In this document: positions 1 to 9,079 of the stretch, one piece after another | Layout: each line of letters starts with the position of its first letter | Position numbering within the stretch: the first letter of the stretch is position 1 | DNA from: Collinsella ureilytica | GTDB lineage: Bacteria > Actinomycetota > Coriobacteriia > Coriobacteriales > Coriobacteriaceae | NCBI RefSeq assembly: GCF_019795105.1 | Contig: NZ_JAIMFO010000006.1 | Coordinates: forward strand, 293,511 to 357,510 | Length of the DNA: 64,000 nt | Direction of reading: 5' to 3' | Notes under the pieces: generated by a model | Told to the model about the DNA's origin: nothing | Seen by the model: only the letters and a program-made list of their open reading frames with translations | The model's database searches: none | Translations under genes and position numbers: made by a program

Positions 1-81
1 ATGTGTCGTCTATACGTTCAAAAAAGTAAAGAGCTTAAAGAAACCCCTGATAAACTTAGTCAGGCAGCATGGTCTATCTAA
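1..81 (+). CDS. Possible 3' end of a gene cut by the window edge
   Basis: The first frame is open from base 1 to a TAA at 79-81 and would give 26 residues, mostly polar and charged. Because the window begins exactly here, this could be the C-terminus of an upstream gene or simply chance. There is no visible terminator between it and the promoter of the next gene; a small hairpin (CGAGAT/ATCTCG, 110-131) follows but has no T-run. No function can be suggested. Confidence 0.2.
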   Translation: MCRLYVQKSKELKETPDKLSQAAWSI

Positions 82-139
82 AATGTTCTAGCTGAAAACA
101 AAATAAAACCGAGATGCTGAAAAAAATCTCGCTAATCGC

Positions 140-171
140 TTGACAACTTAAGCGGGGGGGGGGGCTATTCT
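140..171 (+). promoter_or_regulatory. Promoter with an 11-G homopolymer in the -35/-10 spacer
   Basis: A perfect -35 hexamer TTGACA (140-145) and a -10-like TATTCT (166-171) flank an uninterrupted run of 11 G (154-164). The spacer is therefore 20 bp, three longer than the 17-bp optimum. Homopolymer runs of this length slip during replication, and in known systems (for example the poly-G in the Neisseria porA promoter) this changes spacing and so expression. The arrangement is seen directly; phase variation is inferred. Confidence 0.65.
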
Positions 172-243
172 CTGGTCATCCCAGTTGTCGATTTAGTCGA
201 TGAGAAATGTAGGCTGATCTGTAGAAGGAGTCAGGGGTTAGGT

Positions 244-1146
244 ATGAACATTAAAAGAAAAGTTGCTGTAGGTGCAGTAGCGGCGAGTTTCCTGATTGCA
301 AATATTGTTCCTGCTGCATTTGCTGCGAACAACTATAAGCTTGGTAGTGGCCCGGCTGCTATTGCCGCTCGCGATCAGGCTGTTATTGATGTCAATAAAG
401 TGGACCGTCCCAAGGTTCTTATTGAGCAGAACAAGAAGCTCAAGCCAATGCTCGAGCAGATGGTCGCTGCTGCCGATGCAGATATTGCTGATCTTGAGAA
501 GGCAATCGTTGCATCTACTGATCTCATCAAGCAGCTGACTGCTGAGAATCAGGCAAAGATCGATAAGAACACGTCTCGTATTGCCGAGATCGATGATATG
601 ATCGCCACCTATACAAAGGCCGGCACTCCCCCCGAGTACTACCTCCAGAAAGAGATTGCTGAGAAGAAAGCACTTGAGGAAGAGAACGTTAAGCTCAATG
701 CTGAGATTCCTGGTGTTCCAACAGCTCTGAAGTCCATTTCAGATAACAAGGCATCACTCGAGAAGCTTCGTGAAGAGCGTCGTCAGATGAGGAATGTCCT
801 TCGCGTGATGGAGTTGAACCCTGGTAAGCAGCTCGGCATTACCGTTGATCAGCGTCCGTCGGTACCAACCGAGAATCCTTCGGAGACGCCCGAGAATCCG
901 TCCAATACCACTGAGAATAACGGTACTCAGACGCCTTCTGGTAACGCTGAGAATAAGCAGCAGCCTGGTTCCAAGGATGAGAAGACCGAGACTCCTGACT
1001 CCAAAAAGTCTTCTGGTGCTAAGACTAAAAAGGAAACCAAGGCCAAGAAGCTTCCTGCAACTGGCGATAGCATCGTAGGTTTGGTAGCTGGCATGGCTGG
1101 CTTCGTAAGCACCATGGGTGCTGTCCTGGTACGTAAGTTCAAGTAA
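244..1146 (+). CDS. LPXTG-anchored coiled-coil surface protein
   Basis: This 300-residue protein has a Sec signal peptide (residues 1 to about 27, AFA cleavage), then a long charged heptad-like region rich in E, K, L and A (about 50-205) that should form a coiled coil. A Pro/Thr/Asn/Glu/Lys-rich wall-spanning stretch follows (about 205-268). It ends in a sortase signal: LPATG at 270-274, a hydrophobic segment and the basic tail RKFK. Class A sortases join such proteins to peptidoglycan. The ligand is unknown. A purine-rich AGAAGGAG sits 13 bases upstream of the ATG and a second AGGGG is closer. The gene is monocistronic, with a strong terminator after it, and its promoter carries the 11-G tract, so its amount on the surface may vary between cells. 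Confidence 0.85.
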   Translation: MNIKRKVAVGAVAASFLIANIVPAAFAANNYKLGSGPAAIAARDQAVIDVNKVDRPKVLIEQNKKLKPMLEQMVAAADADIADLEKAIVASTDLIKQLTAENQAKIDKNTSRIAEIDDMIATYTKAGTPPEYYLQKEIAEKKALEEENVKLNAEIPGVPTALKSISDNKASLEKLREERRQMRNVLRVMELNPGKQLGITVDQRPSVPTENPSETPENPSNTTENNGTQTPSGNAENKQQPGSKDEKTETPDSKKSSGAKTKKETKAKKLPATGDSIVGLVAGMAGFVSTMGAVLVRKFK

Positions 1147-1170
1147 TTAGCTTACATACAAAAGACAGAA

Positions 1171-1199
1171 TGCAGCCACTTCGGTGGCTGCATTTTTTT
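1171..1199 (+). terminator. Rho-independent terminator of the LPXTG gene
   Basis: A perfect 9-bp stem (TGCAGCCAC/GTGGCTGCA) with a TTCG loop is followed by a run of seven T. It lies 25 bases after the stop codon and isolates the surface-protein gene from purB. Confidence 0.93.
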
Positions 1200-1425
1200 G
1201 TCACTATTGAGGCTTCTTCTCGTTTCATCTCTAGCGTTTTAGCTATAAAGCGTTTTTAAGTTCGTAATGAGTTGCTAAGCGTATATAGCTTGGTCGTCAT
1301 ACAAGCTATATGGCTGAGGCTGATAGGCCACAAAAGGAAACATAAGCCCCAGCACACGCCATACATGAGTGATGTGTACAATAGCTGTACGATAGCTTGT
1401 TTCACATAGCGGCAAAGGGGCATGC

Positions 1426-2769
1426 ATGATTGATCGCTATACCCGTCCTGAGATGGGCCACATCTTTTCGCTCGAAAATAAATATGCTGTCTGGCAAGAG
1501 ATTGAAGTGCTTGCTTGTGAGGCTCAAGCTGAGTTAGGTCACTGTGGCATTACGCGTGAGGATGCAGCATGGATTCGTGAGCATGCTGCATTCAATACAG
1601 CTGAGGTTGACGAGATTGAAGCTGTGACAAATCATGACGTTATTGCCTTTCTTACTAATATGGCAAGTTATATTGATGCTGAGGTGCCAGATGGTAAGCC
1701 TCGGCCAAGTCGCTGGGTTCACTATGGCATGACGAGCTCAGATTTAGGAGACACGGCTCTGTGTTATCAGCTTACTCAGGCCTGTGATCTCTTAATTGAA
1801 GATTGTCGTAGTCTGGGGTCAATTTGTCAGCGTCGAGCGCTTGAGGAGCGTAATACGCTTTGCGTAGGCCGTACTCACGGTATTCATGCTGAGCCAATGA
1901 CGTTTGGAATGAAGTTTGGAAGCTGGGCTTGGGAGCTGAAGCGCACGCTTGAGCGCCTTATAAGTGCGCGAGAAGGCATTGCATATGGCGCTATTTCTGG
2001 CGCTGTTGGCACCTATAGCTCAATTGATCCCTATGTTGAAGAGTACGTATGCCGAAATCTTAGCCTTGTGCACGATCCTTTGTCCACGCAGGTCATTAGT
2101 CGCGATCATCACGCTCAGCTAGCAGGAGTTCTTGCTACCTGCGCGGCTACCCTTGAGCGTATTGCAATAGAGATTAGAAGCTTGCAAAAGACCGATACCT
2201 TAGAGGCAGAGGAGCCATTTAAGAAGGGTCAAAAGGGGTCTTCGGCAATGCCGCATAAGCGCAATCCCATTACGATGGAGAAGGTCTGCGGCCTCTCGCG
2301 TGTGGTGAAGGCAAATGCTCAGGTGGCCTTTGATAATGTAGCACTTTGGCATGAGCGCGATATCTCTCATAGCTCTGCTGAGCGCGTGGCTCAAGCAGAT
2401 AGCTTTATCGCTCTTGACCATATGTTTCAATGCCTGATTCGTGTGGTGGATGGACTGGTGCTTTATCCGGCGCGCATGCGAGCAAATCTCGACCTGACGC
2501 GTGGACTCATCTTTTCATCCAAGGTGCTGCTTGCTCTGGTAGATACTGGTATTACGCGTGAGGATGCGTACAAGATCGTGCAGCGCAATTCTATGACTGT
2601 TTGGGATGATGTGCACAACGCAGTACAAGGGCCAGGTCTTCGCGAGCGCCTAGAGGCAGATCCAGAGTGCACGCTCAGCTCAAAAACGCTTGATGAGATC
2701 TTTGATCCCTGGGATTTCTTAACACGTATCAATGTGGTGTTTGATCGCTTGGAGACTCTCGAGTTTTAG
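1426..2769 (+). CDS. purB: Adenylosuccinate lyase
   Basis: PurB cleaves adenylosuccinate to AMP and fumarate, and SAICAR to AICAR and fumarate, in cytosolic purine synthesis. The 447-residue length is normal. The fumarase/aspartase superfamily signature SSAMPHKRNP is present at residues 272-281 and contains the flexible-loop catalytic serine. The upstream TSSDLGDTA and GRTHGIHAEPMT motifs that shape the active site are also intact. The ATG follows GGCAAAGGGG. The preceding 279 bases contain no gene or recognisable riboswitch. purC lies about 4.7 kb downstream, so the purine genes here are scattered and not in one operon. Confidence 0.97.
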   Translation: MIDRYTRPEMGHIFSLENKYAVWQEIEVLACEAQAELGHCGITREDAAWIREHAAFNTAEVDEIEAVTNHDVIAFLTNMASYIDAEVPDGKPRPSRWVHYGMTSSDLGDTALCYQLTQACDLLIEDCRSLGSICQRRALEERNTLCVGRTHGIHAEPMTFGMKFGSWAWELKRTLERLISAREGIAYGAISGAVGTYSSIDPYVEEYVCRNLSLVHDPLSTQVISRDHHAQLAGVLATCAATLERIAIEIRSLQKTDTLEAEEPFKKGQKGSSAMPHKRNPITMEKVCGLSRVVKANAQVAFDNVALWHERDISHSSAERVAQADSFIALDHMFQCLIRVVDGLVLYPARMRANLDLTRGLIFSSKVLLALVDTGITREDAYKIVQRNSMTVWDDVHNAVQGPGLRERLEADPECTLSSKTLDEIFDPWDFLTRINVVFDRLETLEF

Positions 2770-2854
2770 GTCTTACAGCCTAGCTTGTAAGCGCTTGAAA
2801 TGCAGGCGCTAGCATGATAGCGAAAACTACTGAGCCTGCCTACCTCATAGGATT

Positions 2855-2901
2855 TTGACTAACCTCATTCATTTGATCAGTATCCTCAAATGAGGGGTAT
2901 G
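2855..2901 (+). promoter_or_regulatory. Possible promoter with overlapping palindrome
   Basis: TTGACT (2855-2860) is followed 17 bp later by CAGTAT (2878-2883), a weak -10. Directly overlapping is an inverted repeat CCTCA-AA-TGAGG (2884-2895), with another CCTCATT inside the spacer. This could be a promoter and operator for the Tat lipoprotein gene at 2988. The -10 is poor, so confidence is low. Confidence 0.3.
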
Positions 2902-2987
2902 AATAGCGTGCTTCTCACAGTGAGCGTGGAGTCTGATTAAAGCTCTTCCTATACTGGGAGCAGATCTGTTGCATGGGAGGAATGTAC

Positions 2988-4223
2988 GTGCGAAAAAAGG
3001 CATCAAAAGAGAAGCAGCTGCATTCGGGCGGCATCACAAGGCGAGCCTTTACCGCTGGAGCTGCTGTGGCAGGTGCTGGTATTTCTGCACTGTCTGCTCT
3101 CGGTTGCTCATCAAAGGCCAAGCGCGAAGAGGCCGGAGAGCCCCAAGTTGTTACCGACGCCTCGAAGATTATTGATGCGCTCTCAGATTTTGAAGAGGCA
3201 GATCTTGGTGTTTCAGCTGCACAGACGTGGGAAGTTCCTCTCGGCACGAAGCTCTATCACACGGGTGGATCCTGGGCTGCCTGTATGCTCACCCCAGATT
3301 CCGCGATGCATCCCAATACGCTCGGCGCGTTTTCTACTGCATCTGGCCGCACGTTCACGCTGATGGAAGAAGCAAGCCTCGGGCGCGGCTATAGTTTTTA
3401 CGATGTGCGCATGTCAGAGAGTATCTTTGCCTGGCTTGAGATTGACTATATTGCTGGTGCTTGGGCTTTGCTGGCCTGCCCTTTTACTGATGGCTCCATT
3501 TCAGGCAATCCAATTACCTTAGACTCAGGAGACCAGGATTGGGAACCGGCGTCTTTTACCTGCCGAGGTTCGTCGGTCATTTGGCAAAAGATGCCGCAGC
3601 CGACTGGCAAAAAACGCGCAGAGACCTCTCAATGTTTAATGTGGACTTCCGGAAACGAAAAAGGCAGCGTGCTTTGGGAGTCAACTGGTCGCTTTGCTAC
3701 GAAGCCTCGGGTTGCTGGTCGTTCTTTGACGATTGCTCCACGCGTTCGCAATGACGAGGGTACGTTTTATGGCATGACGGCAATCGATCTTGATGATACT
3801 TCCCATGGGATGCTTGATCAGCTGGTGCTTCCTTCAGGTATTCGACCATTTGAGGCGGTGTATGCCCAGGATCGCTTTGCATTTTCTATCGAGGCGAGCT
3901 ATGAGTCGGGCGGAAGTCTGGGAAAAATGGGCACCTTTATTGGACGTGAGGGTGGTTCCTTCGTCTTTTTCGCCCGTGAGCCACTGGCTCAAATTATGTT
4001 TTCTGGTTCACGCTTTTTGATTAAAACGCAGTCGGCTCACTACGCCTTAGATATAGAAAATGAAAAGATCGAAGGCGTTTCTGGTCCAGATCGCTCCCTT
4101 GGGTTTGGAGAGTTTCCCGCAAGTGAGGGCGAAGCCACAGGCGTTCTAACGTATGCGACGATTCGCGATGCTAAAGGGGCGCCCGCAAGTGGCATGGCTC
4201 GATGGTTGAGCTTGCAAGCATAA
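2988..4223 (+). CDS. Tat-exported lipoprotein of unknown function
   Basis: I chose the GTG start at 2988 because GGGAGG lies 7 bases upstream of it; ATGs at 2973 and 2982 overlap that ribosome-binding site. The N-terminus then has a twin-arginine motif TRRAF (R18, R19), a hydrophobic stretch and a lipobox ending LSALGC, with Cys40 as the lipidated residue. The protein should thus be folded before export and anchored on the outer face of the membrane. The remaining 370 residues contain repeated beta-strand/turn segments with many W, G and D, reminiscent of a beta-propeller, but I do not recognise a family. No catalytic motif is visible. The gene stands alone between purB and the two-component system. 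Confidence 0.75.
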   Translation: MRKKASKEKQLHSGGITRRAFTAGAAVAGAGISALSALGCSSKAKREEAGEPQVVTDASKIIDALSDFEEADLGVSAAQTWEVPLGTKLYHTGGSWAACMLTPDSAMHPNTLGAFSTASGRTFTLMEEASLGRGYSFYDVRMSESIFAWLEIDYIAGAWALLACPFTDGSISGNPITLDSGDQDWEPASFTCRGSSVIWQKMPQPTGKKRAETSQCLMWTSGNEKGSVLWESTGRFATKPRVAGRSLTIAPRVRNDEGTFYGMTAIDLDDTSHGMLDQLVLPSGIRPFEAVYAQDRFAFSIEASYESGGSLGKMGTFIGREGGSFVFFAREPLAQIMFSGSRFLIKTQSAHYALDIENEKIEGVSGPDRSLGFGEFPASEGEATGVLTYATIRDAKGAPASGMARWLSLQA

Positions 4224-4525
4224 CTTTTGCAGAGCGCCTGAATGGGTCAAACGAGTCCATGTGCTGAGGCTCATGCGTTGATATGCCGTGAGGCATCGCG
4301 TGCCTGAGTGTGAGGCGCGGTCACTGGGTCAGACGCTCATCCTGTTTCGTGCTGCATGGGTGGTGTATGGTGAGCCTGGGCGAGCCCATTTACTGAGATA
4401 TTCGCTCCGTCCACCGTCAATATACGGCCGCCGGGTTTGAGGTCTTCGCTGCCGGGGTAGAAATGTTAAAGCACCCTGCGGTACTATGGGTCGGAGTATG
4501 AACGTAAGTGGTAAGGAGGCCGAGC
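4224..4525 (+). other. Intergenic region upstream of the two-component system
   Basis: No convincing reading frame is present. It contains small hairpins (ATGCC-GTGA-GGCAT at about 4282-4295) without T-runs, and a TACTAT hexamer about 40 bases before the response-regulator start that may be part of its promoter. Nothing else stands out. Confidence 0.5.
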
Positions 4526-5254
4526 ATGGCTTCGGACGCGCGTAAGATTTTGCTGGTAGAGGACGAGAAGTCTATCCGTGATGCGGTGGCTGCCTACCTC
4601 GAGCGTGAGGGCTACTGGGTAGTTGGCGTGGGGGATGGCCAGTCGGCAGTTGAGGAGTTTGAGAAGCACCAATTTGATCTCATTGTGCTCGACCTCATGC
4701 TTCCCAAGCTTTCTGGTGAGCGGGTCTGCCGCGCTATTAGAGACACGTCAGATGTGCCCATTATTATGCTGACCGCCAAGGGCGAGGTTGAGGATCGTAT
4801 TATCGGTCTTGAGCTTGGTGCTGATGATTATCTTATCAAGCCGTTCTCTCCACGTGAACTCATTGCTCGAGTAAGGGCGCTGTTCCGTCGTACTCACCTG
4901 GTTGAGGAACCCCTTGTTGAGGTGCTCGACTTTGGTGATCTGGTTATTGATATTTCTGGCCATAAGATCCTCGTCGAGGGTCATGAGGTTGACCTTACTG
5001 CCTCTGAGTTCAAGCTGCTCACCACCCTTGCCCGCCATCCTGGCCGTGTGTATAACCGAATGGAGCTGGTGGAGAAGGTGCTCGGCTATGACTTTGAGGG
5101 ATACGAGCGCACGATTGATTCGCATGTAAAGAACCTGCGCGCCAAGCTGGGAGACGACCCCAAGCATCCCAAATGGCTCTATACCGTCCACGGTGTGGGC
5201 TATCGTTTTGAGGCTCCAGTTAAGCAGTCTGAGGACGCACAGGCTAATTCCTAA
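4526..5254 (+). CDS. OmpR/PhoB-family response regulator
   Basis: The ATG at 4526 is preceded by AAGGAGG at a 6-base spacing, which makes it a better start than the GTG at 4508. The 242-residue protein has a receiver domain with acidic pocket residues near the start (VEDE), the phospho-acceptor Asp56 in LIVLDLMLP, and Lys105 in YLIKPF. A C-terminal winged helix follows, with the typical ending YTVHGVGYRF. Phosphorylation by the neighbouring kinase should promote dimerisation and DNA binding. Its stop TAA overlaps the ATG of the kinase gene, so translation is coupled. The target genes cannot be read from the sequence. Confidence 0.95.
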   Translation: MASDARKILLVEDEKSIRDAVAAYLEREGYWVVGVGDGQSAVEEFEKHQFDLIVLDLMLPKLSGERVCRAIRDTSDVPIIMLTAKGEVEDRIIGLELGADDYLIKPFSPRELIARVRALFRRTHLVEEPLVEVLDFGDLVIDISGHKILVEGHEVDLTASEFKLLTTLARHPGRVYNRMELVEKVLGYDFEGYERTIDSHVKNLRAKLGDDPKHPKWLYTVHGVGYRFEAPVKQSEDAQANS

Positions 5255-7320
5255 TGATGCCTCCTGCCAGTCTTATCGGCGGGAAGCGCGAAGAGCAAGA
5301 CCGCTCGTCAGGCGCTGATAGTGCGCCTGACGGCTTGTGCTCACATAACGAGACGGACTCGCCCGGCTCTTCGAGACGAGACCGTGTGTCTTGTTCAAGC
5401 TCGTCCGACTCAGAGACGTCTGCCTCGGCTTTGCTGAGCTCAAAGATATCTGGTGGAGCTATGTCTGATAGAGAGACACCCAACACGTCTGGCTCAAGAG
5501 CGAGCTGGAATACGCCGCGCACAAACCCACGTACTGGCATGAGCTATGGCTCACGCATGGCTGTTTCATTTGCACTGACTTCGTTTATGACCGTGCTCAT
5601 CATGGCGCTTGTGGTAACCGTGGTGTGGGGTGGTGCCTTTTCTGATTACACCCGTGCCAATGTAGAAGAATTTGCTCGATTGGCGTCCATCAAGCTTGCT
5701 CATGGTTATGAGCGTGAGGGTCGCTGGACGATACGTTTGTTGGATGAGCTGGCCGGATCAGGCGTGGTTTCTGAAGACATTGGTATGCAGGTGCTCGATG
5801 TTGATGGCACGGTTTTGTATGACGATACATGGCCGGCTGCTGCCGTTGCTGCCGAGATCAAGCGCGAGGCGGAGTCTGAGGCTGCTGCCCGTGCTACCGC
5901 TCAGGGTAGTCAAGGGACAGGAGAAGCGTCGTCTGGTGCGCCGAGCGGTAGTGCGTCGAGCGATGCTGCATCGAGTGCAGCGGGCAGCACGACTGGCGCT
6001 GTGGCTCGTGGCGGGGAAGTGGGGCAAGATAGTGCGCACGGAACCGCTCCTGCTACGCCGGAGTCGGATACGCATGTTGGTGCAGCTGTAGGTGCCTCTT
6101 CTGCTGCGACCGGTGTGTTGCCCGGAGATCCTTCAGGGATGACGGGGGCGCTGCCCGGAGACCCCTCGGGAGCGACTGCAAATACTTCTTCAGAAAGCGC
6201 CTCTGGTCGTGGCATGCGTGAGGAGCGCGACGAGCCGGCTCATGCCCTCGTTTCCCAGGCTCCAACCGACCAAGAAGGAGCCATTTCTCAGGTCATTCTG
6301 ACCTCGGATGGAACGGAAATTGGCACCCTCAGAATGTGGGTGTTAGGCAGCGATGCGCTGCTGACAAAGGCCGATGCAGCGTTTCGGCAAAAAACGTTTA
6401 ATGCCATGGGTCTCGCTGCGCTGGTCGCGGTCATTATTTCGGTGTTCATTGGCCTGCTTGTATCGCGCATGCTCACCAATCCAATTCGCCGGATTACAGG
6501 CACGGCAAAACAAATTCGCGATGGTGACCTCACGGCGCGTACGGGTATGCGCGGGGATGACGAGATCGATCGGCTCGGAGAGACCTTCGATGAGATGGCG
6601 GTATCGCTGGAGAAGGATCTGCGCCACGAACGTCGTCTCACCTCCGATGTTGCTCACGAGCTGCGCACGCCGCTCATGGCGATGCTCGCAACGGTTGAAG
6701 CTATGCAAGATGGAGTCTATCCCACCGATGCTGAGCACCTAGAAACCGTTGCCTCTGAGACGCGCCGCCTGGCTCGGCTTGTTCAAAAAATGCTGGATAT
6801 TTCTCGTATGGAAAGCGCGCATGAGCCGATGAATATTAAGTCGGTTGATGTGGTTTCGCTGGTGAGATCTATTGTGGCGAACCAAGAACAACTCTTTATT
6901 CAGCGCGATTTAAACCTGCGCTTTAACGATGAAACGCAGGGTAAGGGCGCTACGGCCGAGATTGATGCTGACATGATTTCGCAGGCCGTAATTAACATTA
7001 TGAGTAACGCCATGCGCTATACGCCTGAGGACGGCTGGGTTGTTGTTTCGGTTGTTGCCGAGCGAAAACAGGTTCAGATTTCAATTTCAGACACAGGCAT
7101 TGGTATTGCAAAAGAGGATTTGTCGCGAGTGTTTGGCCGCTTTTGGCGAGCAGATGCAAGCCGTGCGCGCGTGGCGGGAGGCCTAGGCGTTGGTCTGGCG
7201 GTAACCAAGATGATCGTTGAGCGTCACCAGGGCTTTATTTCGGTTGAATCTGAACTGGGCCACGGAACCACTTTTACGATCAATTTGCCCCGCGAGCATA
7301 TGGCTGAAGCGGCGGAATAG
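5254..7320 (+). CDS. Sensor histidine kinase with low-complexity sensor loop
   Basis: This 688-residue kinase partners the upstream regulator, and the ATG overlaps its stop codon. From the first ATG there is a roughly 100-residue Ser/Asp-rich N-terminal extension, then TM1 (about 104-128), an extracytoplasmic segment (129-385), TM2 (about 386-406), HAMP, the dimerisation helix with phospho-acceptor His468 in DVAHELRTP, and a HATPase domain with NIMSNAMRYTP, DTGIGI and GGLGVGLA boxes. The outside segment is unusual: about 135 residues (roughly 210-345) are Ala/Ser/Gly/Thr-rich and include two copies of LPGDPSG. An internal ATG at 5461 would remove the N-terminal extension but has poor Shine-Dalgarno spacing. 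The signal sensed is unknown. Confidence 0.93.
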   Translation: MMPPASLIGGKREEQDRSSGADSAPDGLCSHNETDSPGSSRRDRVSCSSSSDSETSASALLSSKISGGAMSDRETPNTSGSRASWNTPRTNPRTGMSYGSRMAVSFALTSFMTVLIMALVVTVVWGGAFSDYTRANVEEFARLASIKLAHGYEREGRWTIRLLDELAGSGVVSEDIGMQVLDVDGTVLYDDTWPAAAVAAEIKREAESEAAARATAQGSQGTGEASSGAPSGSASSDAASSAAGSTTGAVARGGEVGQDSAHGTAPATPESDTHVGAAVGASSAATGVLPGDPSGMTGALPGDPSGATANTSSESASGRGMREERDEPAHALVSQAPTDQEGAISQVILTSDGTEIGTLRMWVLGSDALLTKADAAFRQKTFNAMGLAALVAVIISVFIGLLVSRMLTNPIRRITGTAKQIRDGDLTARTGMRGDDEIDRLGETFDEMAVSLEKDLRHERRLTSDVAHELRTPLMAMLATVEAMQDGVYPTDAEHLETVASETRRLARLVQKMLDISRMESAHEPMNIKSVDVVSLVRSIVANQEQLFIQRDLNLRFNDETQGKGATAEIDADMISQAVINIMSNAMRYTPEDGWVVVSVVAERKQVQISISDTGIGIAKEDLSRVFGRFWRADASRARVAGGLGVGLAVTKMIVERHQGFISVESELGHGTTFTINLPREHMAEAAE

Positions 7321-7465
7321 ACTGCGTACAAAATGTTACGCACAAAATGTCACACTACTTGAGGAGCCTGCTTATTCGTCGTTCTACTACAATGATGAGC
7401 GGGCTGCTGCGATGGTGCGATCAAATGAGCAGCCTAACTCGCTAATCTCGAAGGAGCTGGTCAGC

Positions 7466-8353
7466 GTGACATCACTGAGTCGTCGTCCTGATTCTTGTGG
7501 CAAGGTGCGCGACATCTACGACATGGGCGATGCGTTGCTCATGGTTGCAACGGATCGTATCTCGGCATTCGATTACATTCTCCCTGATGAGATTCCATTC
7601 AAAGGAGAGGTGCTCAATCGTATCTCTGCTTTCTGGTTTGAGCGCTTTGCTGATCTCGTGCCCAATCATATGATCTCAATTGATCCGGCAGATTTTCCCC
7701 CTGAATTTAGTGAGTACTCCACCTATCTTGCGGGTCGTACGATGCTGGTAAAGAAGGCGCGTCCCATTCCTATTGAGTGCATTGTGCGTGGCTATCTCAC
7801 CGGCTCGGGTAAAAAAACGTATGACCAGGATGGCACTGTTTGTGGTATCCAGCTTCCAGCAGGTCTTACCGAGGCGTCTCGGTTGCCTGAGCCTTTGTTT
7901 ACACCGTCTACAAAGGCGGCTATTGGGGAGCATGACGAGAATATTTCTTTTGAGCAAACCGTTGATATCGTGGGAAAAGAAACCGCAGAGACAATTCGTG
8001 ATCTCTCGCTTACGATCTACACGGAAGCCGCTCGGTATGCCGCCCAGCGCGGAATTATCATTGCCGATACCAAGTTTGAGTTTGGCATCATTGACGGCAA
8101 GGTTACGCTGATCGATGAGTGCTTGACCCCCGATTCAAGTCGTTTTTGGCCAGCTGATTCGTATGTGGAGGGTGCCGTACAGCCGAGCTACGATAAGCAA
8201 TACGTGCGCGATTGGCTGAAGGCTCATTGGGATTTCTCAGGCGATGCTCCAAAGCTTCCTGCAGAGGTTATTGAGGGTACATCCGCGCGGTATCGCGAGG
8301 CATATGTCATTATTACTGGAGAGACGTTCGAGGCCATGAAGGAGCGCGTGTAA
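7466..8353 (+). CDS. purC: SAICAR synthase
   Basis: PurC condenses CAIR with aspartate using ATP to form SAICAR. The reading frame is open from 7217, but that part overlaps the kinase gene. I place the start at GTG 7466, which has AAGGAG 9 bases upstream and gives 295 residues, the normal size for the family. Recognisable motifs are SCGKVRDIYD near the N-terminus, VATDRISAFD, PIECIVRGYLTGSG and the late LIDECLTPDSSRFW. It is followed directly by the gene at 8354, whose GTG abuts the TAA, so the two are co-translated. PurB, acting next in the pathway, is encoded earlier in the window. Confidence 0.95.
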   Translation: MTSLSRRPDSCGKVRDIYDMGDALLMVATDRISAFDYILPDEIPFKGEVLNRISAFWFERFADLVPNHMISIDPADFPPEFSEYSTYLAGRTMLVKKARPIPIECIVRGYLTGSGKKTYDQDGTVCGIQLPAGLTEASRLPEPLFTPSTKAAIGEHDENISFEQTVDIVGKETAETIRDLSLTIYTEAARYAAQRGIIIADTKFEFGIIDGKVTLIDECLTPDSSRFWPADSYVEGAVQPSYDKQYVRDWLKAHWDFSGDAPKLPAEVIEGTSARYREAYVIITGETFEAMKERV

Positions 8354-8947
8354 GTGAGCACCCGAAGCCCCTTAAATCAACGATCCCAAGAGCAGATGCG
8401 CGAAGGTAAGTCAGGTATGGCACGCCGCTCTGCTGCTTCTGCTAAGCCAACGCGTGCCGCTGCTTCTTCTGTGCGCGTGGTGCCAGCAAGCGCCAAGGCA
8501 AAGCGTCGTCAGGTGGATCAGGGCGAGTCTTTAGCAGGACTCAGCCGTGAAGAGAAGCGCGCGCGCAAGCAAGAGTTGCGCCGACGTGAGGATCGCATCT
8601 ATACGGCATCTACGATTTTGATGCGTGAAGATCCTGATTATCCCAGGTACCGCCGCATTTGGATTGGTCTTATGGCAGCGGGCATGGTCTTTGTAGCGAT
8701 TGGTTTTGCCTTGCTGGCGCTTATTGGCGAGCGTGCAAGTGAGCCGATGAAGATTGCGCAATACGTAACTGTCGGCATGTCCTACGTGTGTATCATTGCG
8801 GGTTTTGCATTTGACTTCATCAAAATTCGCCCGATCCGCACGGAAGCGCAGGCGCGCGCAAAGGGCTTGAGTGAGAGCCGGATGTCTGCCGTGCTTGAGC
8901 GTGGCGCTCGCAAAGAAAAGGATAAGGGTAAGCGCAAGGTCAAGTGA
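8354..8947 (+). CDS. Small basic membrane protein, unknown function
   Basis: The 197-residue product begins at a GTG immediately after the purC stop, with AAGGAG 9 bases upstream inside purC. The first 95 residues are basic and Ala/Arg/Lys-rich, probably cytoplasmic and disordered. Two transmembrane helices follow (about 97-122 and 135-157), then a basic tail ending in a Lys/Arg cluster. I do not recognise a family. Position suggests only shared expression with purC. An internal ATG (MREGKSG) is an alternative start. Confidence 0.7.
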   Translation: MSTRSPLNQRSQEQMREGKSGMARRSAASAKPTRAAASSVRVVPASAKAKRRQVDQGESLAGLSREEKRARKQELRRREDRIYTASTILMREDPDYPRYRRIWIGLMAAGMVFVAIGFALLALIGERASEPMKIAQYVTVGMSYVCIIAGFAFDFIKIRPIRTEAQARAKGLSESRMSAVLERGARKEKDKGKRKVK

Positions 8948-9061
8948 GTGCGCGGTCGCATGAGGAAGCGCTGATGCGGGCTGGGGCTATAGCCGTGGAC
9001 GATGGTTCTCGTGCAGGCATCAAACGATCGTATTGTGTGCGCAACCTCGACGGCCGTTGCA

Positions 9062-9070
9062 TGTTACAAT
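9062..9070 (+). promoter_or_regulatory. Extended -10 promoter of tRNA-Lys
   Basis: TG-T-TACAAT is an extended -10 element ending 9 bases before the first base of the tRNA. No good -35 is seen at 17 bp. Confidence 0.5.
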
Positions 9071-9079
9071 CCTGATCGC

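Noticed and set aside
7217-7465. Upstream extension of purC
   Set aside because: It overlaps the kinase gene and has no initiation signal; GTG 7466 gives the normal family length.
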